From assembly GCF_018613835.1 (NCBI RefSeq), contig NZ_JAGGPM010000035.1:186001-250000 (forward strand): a stretch of DNA of 64,000 bases. Reading direction: 5' to 3'. The translations under genes were made by a program, and so were the position numbers. Below the pieces are notes generated by a model. The model was not told the origin of the DNA. It ran no database searches and worked only from the letters and a program-made list of their open reading frames with translations. How positions within the stretch are numbered: position 1 is the stretch's first letter; every line of letters begins with the position of its first letter. Source of the DNA: Arthrobacter sp. ISL-5. GTDB taxonomy: Bacteria > Actinomycetota > Actinomycetes > Actinomycetales > Micrococcaceae. Below, in pieces: positions 53,140 to 64,000 of this stretch.

Positions 53140-54827
53140 GTTCCAAGCGGCCAGTAGCTCCGCCGCCACGCATTCCCGGCTTCACGTACGTCAGCCTGCT
53201 CGGATCGGGCGGATTCTCCGACGTCTACCTCTATGAGCAGGACCGCCCGCGCCGCAAGGTGGCCGTGAAGGTGCTCCTCTCGGGGCTGAAAACGGAGGGC
53301 GCGCGGCGCCGGTTTGAGTCAGAGGCCAACCTCATGGCCCAGCTGTCGTCGCATCCGTTCATCGTCACCATCTTCGAGGCGGAGGTCACGGAGGACGGGC
53401 ACTCCTACCTGGCCATGGAATACTGCTCCCGGCCCAGCCTGGACGTCCGGTACCGGCGGCAGCGCTTCAGCGTGGACGAGGTCCTGGCCGTGGGCATCCA
53501 GGTGGCCTCCGCCGTCGAAACTGCCCACCGGGCCGGCATCGCGCACCGTGACATCAAACCGGCCAACATCCTGGTCACGGACTACAACCGGCCGGCGCTG
53601 ACCGACTTCGGCATCTCCGGCACGCTCGGCGGCGATGCCGATGAAGACGCCGGAATGTCCATCCCGTGGTCCCCGCCGGAACAGTTCCGGGAAGGAAAGG
53701 TCGACGGCGTCATGGTGGACGTGTGGGCACTCGGCGCCACGCTGTACACCCTGCTCGCCGGACGCTCGCCATTCGTCCTGCCGGGGGCGGACAACTCCCA
53801 GCGGGAACTGATCTCCCGCATCACCGGCGCGCCCGTCCCGCGGCTCGGCAGGGCCGACGTCCCCGAATCGCTGGAACTGGCGCTGGCAACGGCCATGGCC
53901 AAGTCCCCGTCCTCCCGCTATTCATCGGCTCACGCCTTCGCGCTGGCACTTCAGCGCATCCAGGCCGAGCTCAACCTGTCGGTCACGCCCTTCGAGGTCC
54001 TGGAGGAGCGCCACCAGGAGGACGTCAACCCGGACGACGGGTTCGAGGAAACCCGCGTACGCAACATCGCAATCGTCGACCCCGACAGAACGGGCAGCGC
54101 ACCGACCTTCCCTGCGCGTACCTGGCCGCTGGACCGCGGACCGTATTCTCCTTCGCCGGCTCCTACGTCAGGGGCGCACGCTGCGCCGCAGCCGCCCGCG
54201 TCTGCAACAGCGTCTGCAACAGCGTCTGCAACAGCTCCCGCAGCAGTTCCCGCCGCCGGCCCGGCGGCGGCGCCCGGACCGCCGTCGGGAGTACCGGCCG
54301 CCGGCGGCGAAGCCGCCGCTGATGACTGGGCCCAGGCAACGGTTCTCCGGAGCAGTCAGCCCAAGGCCCCGGACCAGCCCGCATCCGACGCGCTGCCCGC
54401 GGACCACGGGAAGCGCAACCTCTGGCTGGCCATCTCCGGCGGAACGCTCCTGGCTCTCGCCGTCACCGTGGGGATCGTGGTGGCGTCATCGGCGCCGCAG
54501 CCCCGGGTGCAGGCCAGCGAACAGGTCAGCAAGCCGCCGGCAGATGCCCTGGACGACGGATCCGTGCCGGACGTCGCGAAGCTGGCGGGCACGGCGGGAG
54601 CCGCCGGGAAGGTCCGGTTCACGTGGACCAATCCGCAGCCGAAGCCGGGAGACACCTACAAGTGGCGGATCAAGACCGTCAAGGGCGGCGGGGGCTACCT
54701 CTCAACGTCCGCGGCGCGCGTGGATGTGACCGCCAACCCCACCGAATCCACCTGCGTGCAGGTGATCATCGTCCGCAGCGACGGCTCCGCGTCCCCGGCG
54801 GGCGAGGACTCCATCGCGTGCGTCTGA
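53136..54827 (+). CDS. Transmembrane Ser/Thr protein kinase with FN3-like outer domain
   Basis: A 563-residue Hanks-type kinase. The kinase domain (about 15-275) has the glycine loop LLGSGGFSDVYLYE, Lys45 in VAVK, Asp139 in AHRDIKPANIL and Asp157 in TDFGIS. The activation loop is odd: GGDADEDAGMSIPWSPPEQ is acidic and has PPE in place of APE, with few sites to phosphorylate. A juxtamembrane linker holds Thr306 (FEETRVRN) and Thr402 (AQATVLRS) and a Ser-Ala-Thr repeat. One helix (about 430-450) is followed by an outer domain (KVRFTWTNPQPKPGDTYKW) unlike PASTA. GTG at 53136 overlaps the previous stop (GTGA). Confidence 0.92.
   Translation: MSSKRPVAPPPRIPGFTYVSLLGSGGFSDVYLYEQDRPRRKVAVKVLLSGLKTEGARRRFESEANLMAQLSSHPFIVTIFEAEVTEDGHSYLAMEYCSRPSLDVRYRRQRFSVDEVLAVGIQVASAVETAHRAGIAHRDIKPANILVTDYNRPALTDFGISGTLGGDADEDAGMSIPWSPPEQFREGKVDGVMVDVWALGATLYTLLAGRSPFVLPGADNSQRELISRITGAPVPRLGRADVPESLELALATAMAKSPSSRYSSAHAFALALQRIQAELNLSVTPFEVLEERHQEDVNPDDGFEETRVRNIAIVDPDRTGSAPTFPARTWPLDRGPYSPSPAPTSGAHAAPQPPASATASATASATAPAAVPAAGPAAAPGPPSGVPAAGGEAAADDWAQATVLRSSQPKAPDQPASDALPADHGKRNLWLAISGGTLLALAVTVGIVVASSAPQPRVQASEQVSKPPADALDDGSVPDVAKLAGTAGAAGKVRFTWTNPQPKPGDTYKWRIKTVKGGGGYLSTSAARVDVTANPTESTCVQVIIVRSDGSASPAGEDSIACV
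54195..54237 (+). repeat. 12-bp in-frame repeat in the kinase linker
   Basis: About three copies of GCAACAGCGTCT encode Ala-Thr-Ala-Ser units in the disordered linker before the kinase membrane helix. The copy number may vary between strains without breaking the frame. Confidence 0.7.
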
Positions 54828-54856
54828 CAAAACGGCCCAACGAGGAGACACTGAAA

Positions 54857-55561
54857 ATGGGAGACCTGGCCATAGATTTCTGCGGCGAATGGTATGAGCC
54901 GACGGACGAGGACATCTTCAGCATCGGCCGCGAGGGCGACCTGGAGGTGGATGACAACCCGTACCTGCACCGGCGCTTCCTGCAGATTGCCAGGTACGAC
55001 GGCATCTGGTGGCTCAGCAACGTGGGCAGCATGCTCTCGGCAACCGTGGCCGACGGCTCCGGCGGAATGCAGGCCTGGCTGTCCCCGGGCGCCCGCCTGC
55101 CGCTGGTCTTCAGCCACACCACCATCATCTTCACGGCCGGGCCCACCACCTACGAATTCGCCGTCCACCTGAAGACGCCGTCGTTCCGGCAGGAGGCTCC
55201 CGGCGATTCGAGTGCCGGAGACACCACCATCGGGCCCGTGGTCTTCACGGACTCCCAAAAGGCACTGATCGTGGCGCTGGCCGAGCCAATGCTCCGGCGG
55301 GAGGGAACAGGATTCAGTGCGATTCCGTCCTCCGCGGCCGCCGCCAAGACCCTCGGCTGGGCGCTCACCCGGTTCAACCGGAAGCTGGACAACGTGTGCG
55401 ACAAGCTGGACCGGGTCGGCGTGGCCGGCCTCCGGGGAGGCGGGGGAAAGCTTGCCACCAACCGGCGCGCCCGGCTCGTGGAGCATGCCGTCACGTCCCA
55501 CCTCGTGACCGCCGATGACCTGTACCTGATTGAAAAAATGAGAGGGACCGACGAAGGATGA
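54857..55561 (+). CDS. FHA-like domain protein of the EccC cluster
   Basis: A 234-residue protein. The first 100 or so residues look like an FHA or beta-sandwich domain (DEDIFSIGREGDLEVDD, NPYLHRRFLQIARYDG, WWLSNVGS), though the usual SxxH and N residues are changed to YLHRR and SN. The C-terminal half (about 130-234) is helical, with a possible winged-helix shape (ALIVALAEPMLRREG, KTLGWALTRFNRKLDNVCDK). The ATG follows GAGGAG after a 29-base gap, the only real gap in this part of the cluster. The stop overlaps the next ATG by four bases, suggesting it is made in step with the ATPase. Confidence 0.75.
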   Translation: MGDLAIDFCGEWYEPTDEDIFSIGREGDLEVDDNPYLHRRFLQIARYDGIWWLSNVGSMLSATVADGSGGMQAWLSPGARLPLVFSHTTIIFTAGPTTYEFAVHLKTPSFRQEAPGDSSAGDTTIGPVVFTDSQKALIVALAEPMLRREGTGFSAIPSSAAAAKTLGWALTRFNRKLDNVCDKLDRVGVAGLRGGGGKLATNRRARLVEHAVTSHLVTADDLYLIEKMRGTDEG

Positions 55562-58500
55562 GAATCCGACTGACGCTTCGCCGGGACCCCGCGGACGCCA
55601 AAGACCTCGCAGTCACCGTGGACGGGCTCGCCACCGTGGCGGACATCGCCACGGAACTCTGGACCGCAGACCCCGGCCGGCGGGATGAGCCCGCCCCGCC
55701 GAACCTCTCGCTCCGGATCGACGAGGCGTTCGTGGCCGGCGGGATGCGCGGCATCGTCCTCGACCGCGCCGACAACCTCCTGGAATCGGGCCTGCGGCCG
55801 GGATCGGTTGTTTCGCTGACCCAGGTCAGCGAGCAGTTCGGAGTTCCCGGAGCAGGCGGCGGTCCGGCCCCCGGACGCGGACCCGCAGCCGCCACCCTCC
55901 GTATACTTTCCGGGCCCGACGTCGGCCGGGAGTTTTCGCTGCCGTCCGGCACCAGCTACATCGGCCGGGACCGGGACGTCGACGTCAGGCTCACCGACCC
56001 CCTGACGTCAAAGCGGCACGCACGCATCACCGTGGGGGAGAGCGTCGAGATCGTCGACACCAACTCGGCCAACGGCCTCCAGATGGACGGGCTGCCCGTC
56101 ACCCGGGCCACGCTGAATTCTTCGGACACCGTGACGTTGGGCGACACAGAGCTCACCGTGGTGCCGCTGGCCCGCAGCGGCGCGGCCGCTCCGACGTCGC
56201 CCCTTGTTGACTTCAACCGTTCCCCGCGCGTGGTTCCCCGGTTCAACCCGTCAAAGCGGGTGCCGCCCGCGGGGCCAAAACGGCAGGACCACCACCCCTT
56301 CCCGTACATCATGCTGGTAGCCCCGCTGATGATGGGGGCCGTCCTCTTCGCCGTCACGCAAAGCCTGATTTCCATGCTTTTCATGCTGATGATGCCGCTG
56401 TTCATCGTGGGGCACTACGTGGACCAGAAACTGCAGGCCAAACGGGAACGCAAGGAACAGCTCAAGCAGTTCCGGGAATCGATGGCCGCGTTCCGGCTGG
56501 ACGTCACCGAGCTGCAGCGGGTGGAACGGGCCGTCCGGTTGCAGGAGGCGCCGTCGGTCAGCGACACCGTCGATTCGATCTACAAGCTTGGCCCCCTGCT
56601 CTGGACCCACCGGCCCGAGCACCAGGGGTTCCTGGGGCTCCGGTTCGGACTCGGCACGGTGCCGTCGCGGGTGCCGCTCGAGGAGCCGAACTTCAGCGAA
56701 ACCGAAACGGAGTACCGGCGCGAAATCGAGGACTGCCTGGACCAGTTCCGCGAGATTGAAGGCGTACCGGTGGTCTCCCAGCTGCGGTCATCCGGCTCGT
56801 TCGGCCTCGCGGGCTCCCGCGGGCTCGTCGACGACGTGGCCAGGGGCATGGTGCTGCAGCTCGTCGGCCTGCACTCGCCGGCCGAGGTCGCGGTGGCGGC
56901 CATCACCTCCGCCCGGTCGAGGGAACGCTGGAACTGGCTGCAGTGGCTGCCGCACGTCGGGTCGAGCCACAGCCCGCTGACCGGCGACCACCTCGCGGCC
57001 GGCTCTGCCAGCGGTGCCAGCCTCCTGGCCCGGCTGGAGGACCTCCTGGAACTCCGCGAAGCCGCCCTGCAGTCGGCCGGCCCCGTCCACCGGCCCGGCA
57101 TCCATGAGGAAACCGGGGATGTCCCCGCCCCGGTGCTGCCCTCGGTGCTGGTCATCATTGAGGACGACGCCCCGGTGGACCGGGGGAGGCTCACCCGCCT
57201 CGTGGAGCGCGGGCCCGACTCCGGGGTGCACGTTCTGTGGGTGGCCACCGGAGTGGAGGCCCTCCCGGCCGCGTGCCGCGACTTCATGGCGGTCGACGGC
57301 GAACACGGCACCACCACCGGGCAGGTGAGGCTGGGGCGCCACACCTACCCCGTGAGCTGCGAAAGCCTCGACGCCGGACTCGCCGGCCAGCTGGCGCGCA
57401 TGCTGTCGCCGGTGGTGGACGCCGGAAAGCCCCTGGAAGACGACTCGAACCTGCCCCGCGCCGTCTCCTACGCGGCGCTCATCGGCAAGGACTTCCTGGA
57501 CAATCCGCAGGCCGTCGCGGAACGGTGGCAGGAAAACAACTCGGTCCGCACCATCGCCGTAGCGAACCGCAAGGACAACGGGTCCCTGCGGGCGCTGGTG
57601 GGGTCCAAGGGCGTCGAGCCGCTGTACCTGGACCTCAAGAATGAGGGCCCCCACGCGCTCGTGGGCGGCACCACAGGCGCCGGCAAGTCCGAGTTCCTGC
57701 AGTCCTGGGTCATGGGCATGGCCACCGCCTACAGCCCGGACCGGGTCAGCTTCCTCTTCGTCGACTACAAGGGCGGCGCCGCGTTTGCCGACTGCCTGCA
57801 CCTGCCGCACACCGTGGGGCTCGTCACGGACCTCTCGCCGCACCTCGTGCGCCGCGCGCTGACCTCGCTGCGCGCCGAACTCCACTACCGGGAGCGGCTG
57901 CTGAACCGGAAGAAGGCCAAGGACCTGCTGGCCCTGCAGCGTGAGGCGGACCCCGACGCGCCCCCGTACCTGGTGATCGTGGTGGACGAGTTCGCCGCCC
58001 TCGCCACCGAGGTGCCCGAATTCGTGGACGGCGTGGTTGACGTCGCCGCCCGCGGCCGGTCCCTCGGGCTCCACCTGATCCTCGCCACCCAGCGCCCCGC
58101 CGGCGTCATCAAGGAGAGCCTGCGCGCCAACACCAACCTCCGCGTGGCGCTGCGCATGGCCGACGAGGACGACGCGACCGACATCCTCGGCGTGCCGGAT
58201 GCCGCCTACTTCGACCCCTCCATTCCGGGCCGGGGCGCCGCAAAAACCGGGCCGGGCCGCATTCAGGGCTTCCAGACCGGGTACGCCGGCGGCTGGACCA
58301 CCGAACGGCCGCAGCGCCCGCAGATCGACATTGTGGAAATGGCGTTCGGTTCCGGCCCCGCCTGGGCGACGCCGGCTCCGGAGTCCCCGGTCAAGGAGGA
58401 GCCGTCCGGTCCGAACGACATCGCCCGGATGACGGCCAACGTCATCCGTGCGGCGGACCTGCTGGCCATCCGGCCGCCCCGCAAGCCGTGGCTGAACGAA

Positions 58501-60021
58501 CTGGCCATGACCTACGATTTCTCCCTGCTGCCCAACCCGCGCACGGACGAGCGGCTTCTGCTCGGCGTTGCCGACGATCCCGCCCGCCAGGACCAGCCCA
58601 CGGTCTTCTACGAGCCGGACAAGGACGGCAACATGGCCATCTACGGCACGGGAGGCTCGGGCAAGTCCGCCGCGCTCCGCGGGATCGCCATTGCTGCCGC
58701 TGTCACCCCGCGCGGCGGCCCGGTGCACGTCTACGGGATCGACTGCGGTTCCGCCGGGCTGAAAATGCTCGAAGAGCTGCCGCATGTCGGCGAGATCATC
58801 GACGGCGACGACGTCGAGCGGGTAGGCCGGCTCCTGCGCTGGCTTCGCGACCTGGCGGAGGACCGGTCAGCCCGCTTCGCCGAGGTCCGGGCGTCCACCA
58901 TCGTGGAGTACCGGAAACTCGCCGGCATGCCCGACGAGAAACGCATCTTCGTGCTCGTGGACGGCATGTCAGCCTTCCGCGAGACGTACGAATACAGCCG
59001 CCTGTCTGCCTTGTGGGACCTCTTCCTGCAGCTGGCAACCGACGGCCGTCCCCTTGGGATCCACCTCGTCGTCACCGGTGACCGCCCCAACTCCGTGCCG
59101 CCGTCGTTGCTTGCGTCCATCCAGCGCCGGCTGGTGCTGCGCCTGTCGTCCGAGGACGACTACATGACGATGGACGTCCCGAAGGACGTCCTGGGCAAGG
59201 CCTCGCCTCCCGGGCGCGGCCTGCTGGGTAGCCATGAGGTGCAGCTCGCCGTCCTGGGCGGCAACTCCAACTTGGCGCTGCAGGCGCGGGAGGTCCACAA
59301 GCTCAGCGAGGCCATGCTGCGCCAGGGCGTCGAGAAGGCCCCGCAGATCGAGCGGCTGCCGGAGCAGGTGGACCTGGACATCCTTCCGGCCGGCCGGCCG
59401 GACCTGCCCGTGATCGGCGTCGACGACGAAACGCTCCAGCCTGCCGCGATCATGGCCAAGGGCCCGCTCCTGCTGGCCGGTCCGCCGGGCGCGGGCCGGA
59501 CCGTGGCCCTGGTGACCCTCGCCTACGCGCTGCGCCGGTCCAACCCCGGGACGGAGCTCGTCTACATCGCGTCGCGGAAGTCGGCTGTGGCCTCGCTGCC
59601 GGTCTGGGACCGTTCGCTCGTGGGTCCGGACGACGTCGAGGAAGCGGTCGAGGCACTGACCGACCATTCCTCGGCCAACCCCGGGAAACTTGCCATCTTC
59701 ATCGAGGGCCTCACTGAATTCACGGGGACCCTTGCGGAGTCGGGCGTGGAGCGGCTGGTGGCGGCCTCCATCAAGGCCGACCAGTGGGTGGTCGGGGAGT
59801 CCGAGACGTCCACGTGGTCCTCGGCCTGGTCGCTGGCCCAGCCCTTCAAGTCCGGCAGGCGGGGCCTGCTGATCAATCCGGGCGATATCGAGGGAGACAG
59901 CCTGCTCAATACCTCGCTTGGACGGGTCAGCACCGACTTCATTCCGGGCCGGGGCTACATCGTGGGGAGGGGCAAAGTGCGCAAACTCCAGATTGCTCTG
60001 CCTCCGGAGAGCCGGACGTAA
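55558..60021 (+). CDS. EccC/EssC-like FtsK/SpoIIIE ATPase with ubiquitin-like and FHA domains
   Basis: A 1487-residue motor of the type VII secretion ATPase class. In order: a ubiquitin-like domain (about 1-95, ending LLESGLRPGSVVSL), an FHA domain (about 108-205, TSYIGRDRDVDVRL, KRHARI, TNSANG), two membrane helices (about 248-290) and three FtsK/SpoIIIE modules. Module 1 has GGTTGAGKSE (Lys710) and VIVVDEFAAL; module 2 has YGTGGSGKSA (Lys1036); module 3 has GPPGAGRT, where Arg1314 replaces the Walker Lys. EssC of Firmicutes also has an N-terminal FHA region, but the ubiquitin-like part recalls EccD/YukD. No WXG100, EccB, EccD or mycosin gene is nearby, so the cargo is unknown. Confidence 0.93.
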   Translation: MRIRLTLRRDPADAKDLAVTVDGLATVADIATELWTADPGRRDEPAPPNLSLRIDEAFVAGGMRGIVLDRADNLLESGLRPGSVVSLTQVSEQFGVPGAGGGPAPGRGPAAATLRILSGPDVGREFSLPSGTSYIGRDRDVDVRLTDPLTSKRHARITVGESVEIVDTNSANGLQMDGLPVTRATLNSSDTVTLGDTELTVVPLARSGAAAPTSPLVDFNRSPRVVPRFNPSKRVPPAGPKRQDHHPFPYIMLVAPLMMGAVLFAVTQSLISMLFMLMMPLFIVGHYVDQKLQAKRERKEQLKQFRESMAAFRLDVTELQRVERAVRLQEAPSVSDTVDSIYKLGPLLWTHRPEHQGFLGLRFGLGTVPSRVPLEEPNFSETETEYRREIEDCLDQFREIEGVPVVSQLRSSGSFGLAGSRGLVDDVARGMVLQLVGLHSPAEVAVAAITSARSRERWNWLQWLPHVGSSHSPLTGDHLAAGSASGASLLARLEDLLELREAALQSAGPVHRPGIHEETGDVPAPVLPSVLVIIEDDAPVDRGRLTRLVERGPDSGVHVLWVATGVEALPAACRDFMAVDGEHGTTTGQVRLGRHTYPVSCESLDAGLAGQLARMLSPVVDAGKPLEDDSNLPRAVSYAALIGKDFLDNPQAVAERWQENNSVRTIAVANRKDNGSLRALVGSKGVEPLYLDLKNEGPHALVGGTTGAGKSEFLQSWVMGMATAYSPDRVSFLFVDYKGGAAFADCLHLPHTVGLVTDLSPHLVRRALTSLRAELHYRERLLNRKKAKDLLALQREADPDAPPYLVIVVDEFAALATEVPEFVDGVVDVAARGRSLGLHLILATQRPAGVIKESLRANTNLRVALRMADEDDATDILGVPDAAYFDPSIPGRGAAKTGPGRIQGFQTGYAGGWTTERPQRPQIDIVEMAFGSGPAWATPAPESPVKEEPSGPNDIARMTANVIRAADLLAIRPPRKPWLNELAMTYDFSLLPNPRTDERLLLGVADDPARQDQPTVFYEPDKDGNMAIYGTGGSGKSAALRGIAIAAAVTPRGGPVHVYGIDCGSAGLKMLEELPHVGEIIDGDDVERVGRLLRWLRDLAEDRSARFAEVRASTIVEYRKLAGMPDEKRIFVLVDGMSAFRETYEYSRLSALWDLFLQLATDGRPLGIHLVVTGDRPNSVPPSLLASIQRRLVLRLSSEDDYMTMDVPKDVLGKASPPGRGLLGSHEVQLAVLGGNSNLALQAREVHKLSEAMLRQGVEKAPQIERLPEQVDLDILPAGRPDLPVIGVDDETLQPAAIMAKGPLLLAGPPGAGRTVALVTLAYALRRSNPGTELVYIASRKSAVASLPVWDRSLVGPDDVEEAVEALTDHSSANPGKLAIFIEGLTEFTGTLAESGVERLVAASIKADQWVVGESETSTWSSAWSLAQPFKSGRRGLLINPGDIEGDSLLNTSLGRVSTDFIPGRGYIVGRGKVRKLQIALPPESRT

Positions 60022-60057
60022 GGGATTTGCTACCCCCGCCGCCCTGTAGGAAGATAC

Positions 60058-60073
60058 CCGAGACAAGACTCGG
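60058..60073 (+). terminator. Small hairpin after the EccC-like gene
   Basis: CCGAG (60058-60062) and CTCGG (60069-60073) with a six-base loop, 36 bases past the stop codon. It is short and has no T-run, so it may only weaken read-through into the next gene. Confidence 0.3.
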
Positions 60074-60109
60074 TGCGTGGACTGTCCTGCGCAGCTGCAA
60101 AGGAAACCA

Positions 60110-63773
<3,664 letters not shown>

Positions 63774-63784
63774 GACACTGCTCA

Positions 63785-63803
63785 CCCGGCCTGCCAGGCC
63801 GGG
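63785..63803. terminator. Terminator between convergent genes
   Basis: CCCGGCCT (63785-63792) and AGGCCGGG (63796-63803) with a three-base loop, 12 bases after the phosphatase stop and 11 bases after the stop of the convergent partial gene. It could serve both. Confidence 0.75.
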
Positions 63804-63813
63804 CCTGACAACG

Positions 63814-64000
63814 TCAGCCCGGGGGCGGGGTCAGGTTGTAGCGCGAAATGATGTCCGGCAGCCAGGGTGCTTCGGCGAAGTGCAGCCCGTAGTCGGACGC
63901 CAGTTTTTCGATGACCGCGGGGTCCGGCAGGCCTGCCTCAATTTGGTCCGCGACGCCCCAGAAGAAGTGCTCAAACCCGGCGGGGCTGATCACTTCGATC
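63814..64000 (-). CDS. C-terminus of a probable cupin-domain protein (partial)
   Basis: The last 62 codons of a minus-strand gene that runs past the window. The visible peptide includes EVISPAGFEHFFWGVADQ, then IEKLASDYGLHFAEAPWLP and the end ISRYNLTPPPG. The phrase ISPAGFEHFF followed by a helical tail is typical of the C-terminus of small cupin-type proteins, where it closes the barrel. Identification rests on this short piece only, and no metal ligands are in view. Confidence 0.55.
   Translation of the reverse strand, partial: IEVISPAGFEHFFWGVADQIEAGLPDPAVIEKLASDYGLHFAEAPWLPDIISRYNLTPPPG

Noticed and set aside
38214-60021. A complete ESX/type VII secretion locus
   Set aside because: Only the EccC-like ATPase is present. 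No WXG100 pair, EccB, EccD, EccE or mycosin gene can be found in the window.

Overview
The window is about 64 kb of high-GC actinobacterial chromosome, with no plasmid, phage or rRNA signals. The gene content points to Micrococcaceae, most likely an Arthrobacter or Pseudarthrobacter: an acyl-CoA carboxylase epsilon subunit, an LpdA-type flavoprotein, an RsrR-type Rrf2 regulator, a DUF222 HNH gene and an uroporphyrinogen-III synthase with a winged-helix tail. This assignment is inferred from gene families, not from a search. Many genes have a TANNNT hexamer exactly six bases before the start codon, so leaderless mRNAs appear to be common.

1-18.7 kb is mostly nitrogen assimilation. A siroheme/nitrite block on the minus strand (FAD protein; nirB, cobA, hemD) faces nirD. 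A second minus-strand operon (narK, nasA, nasB) encodes nitrate uptake and reduction. Together they would take nitrate to ammonium and make the siroheme that NirB needs. Arrays of half-sites with 11-bp spacing resembling GlnR boxes lie before nirB, narK and the FAD gene. Between the two blocks sit a phosphohexomutase, a redox-sensing Rrf2 regulator, a purine nucleoside phosphorylase and LpdA.

18.7-36.2 kb holds the acyl-CoA carboxylase parts (accBC, accD5, accE) and the biotin ligase birA that activates them, with maf. About 11 kb of accessory genes separates accBC-maf from accED: a DUF222 HNH gene with a duplicated leader, an ASCH protein, a frameshifted MmpL exporter with its TetR regulator, a 66-bp palindromic repeat, a small secreted protein, a hydrolase, a dicarboxylate/amino-acid symporter and a DUF885 peptidase-like protein. 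The same dyad, TGTAG-N5-CTACA, lies upstream of both accBC and accD5.

36.2-60.7 kb starts with a PH-domain membrane protein and a class III adenylate cyclase. It is then dominated by a 22-kb plus-strand cluster of overlapping genes: a 2029-residue membrane-anchored Ig/FN3 protein, MoxR ATPase, DUF58 protein, a transglutaminase-fold membrane protein lacking the catalytic cysteine, zinc-ribbon/RDD/FHA protein, PP2C phosphatase, zinc-ribbon/FHA protein, a Ser/Thr kinase with an outer domain, an FHA-like protein and a 1487-residue EccC/EssC-like FtsK/SpoIIIE ATPase with ubiquitin-like and FHA domains. A signal-peptide/TM protein follows. No WXG100 substrate or other ESX core gene is present. The cluster looks like a phosphorylation-controlled export or envelope-assembly machine and is the strongest candidate for an undescribed system here.

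60.7-64 kb carries ligA, an inositol-monophosphatase-family gene and the 3' end of a probable cupin gene.
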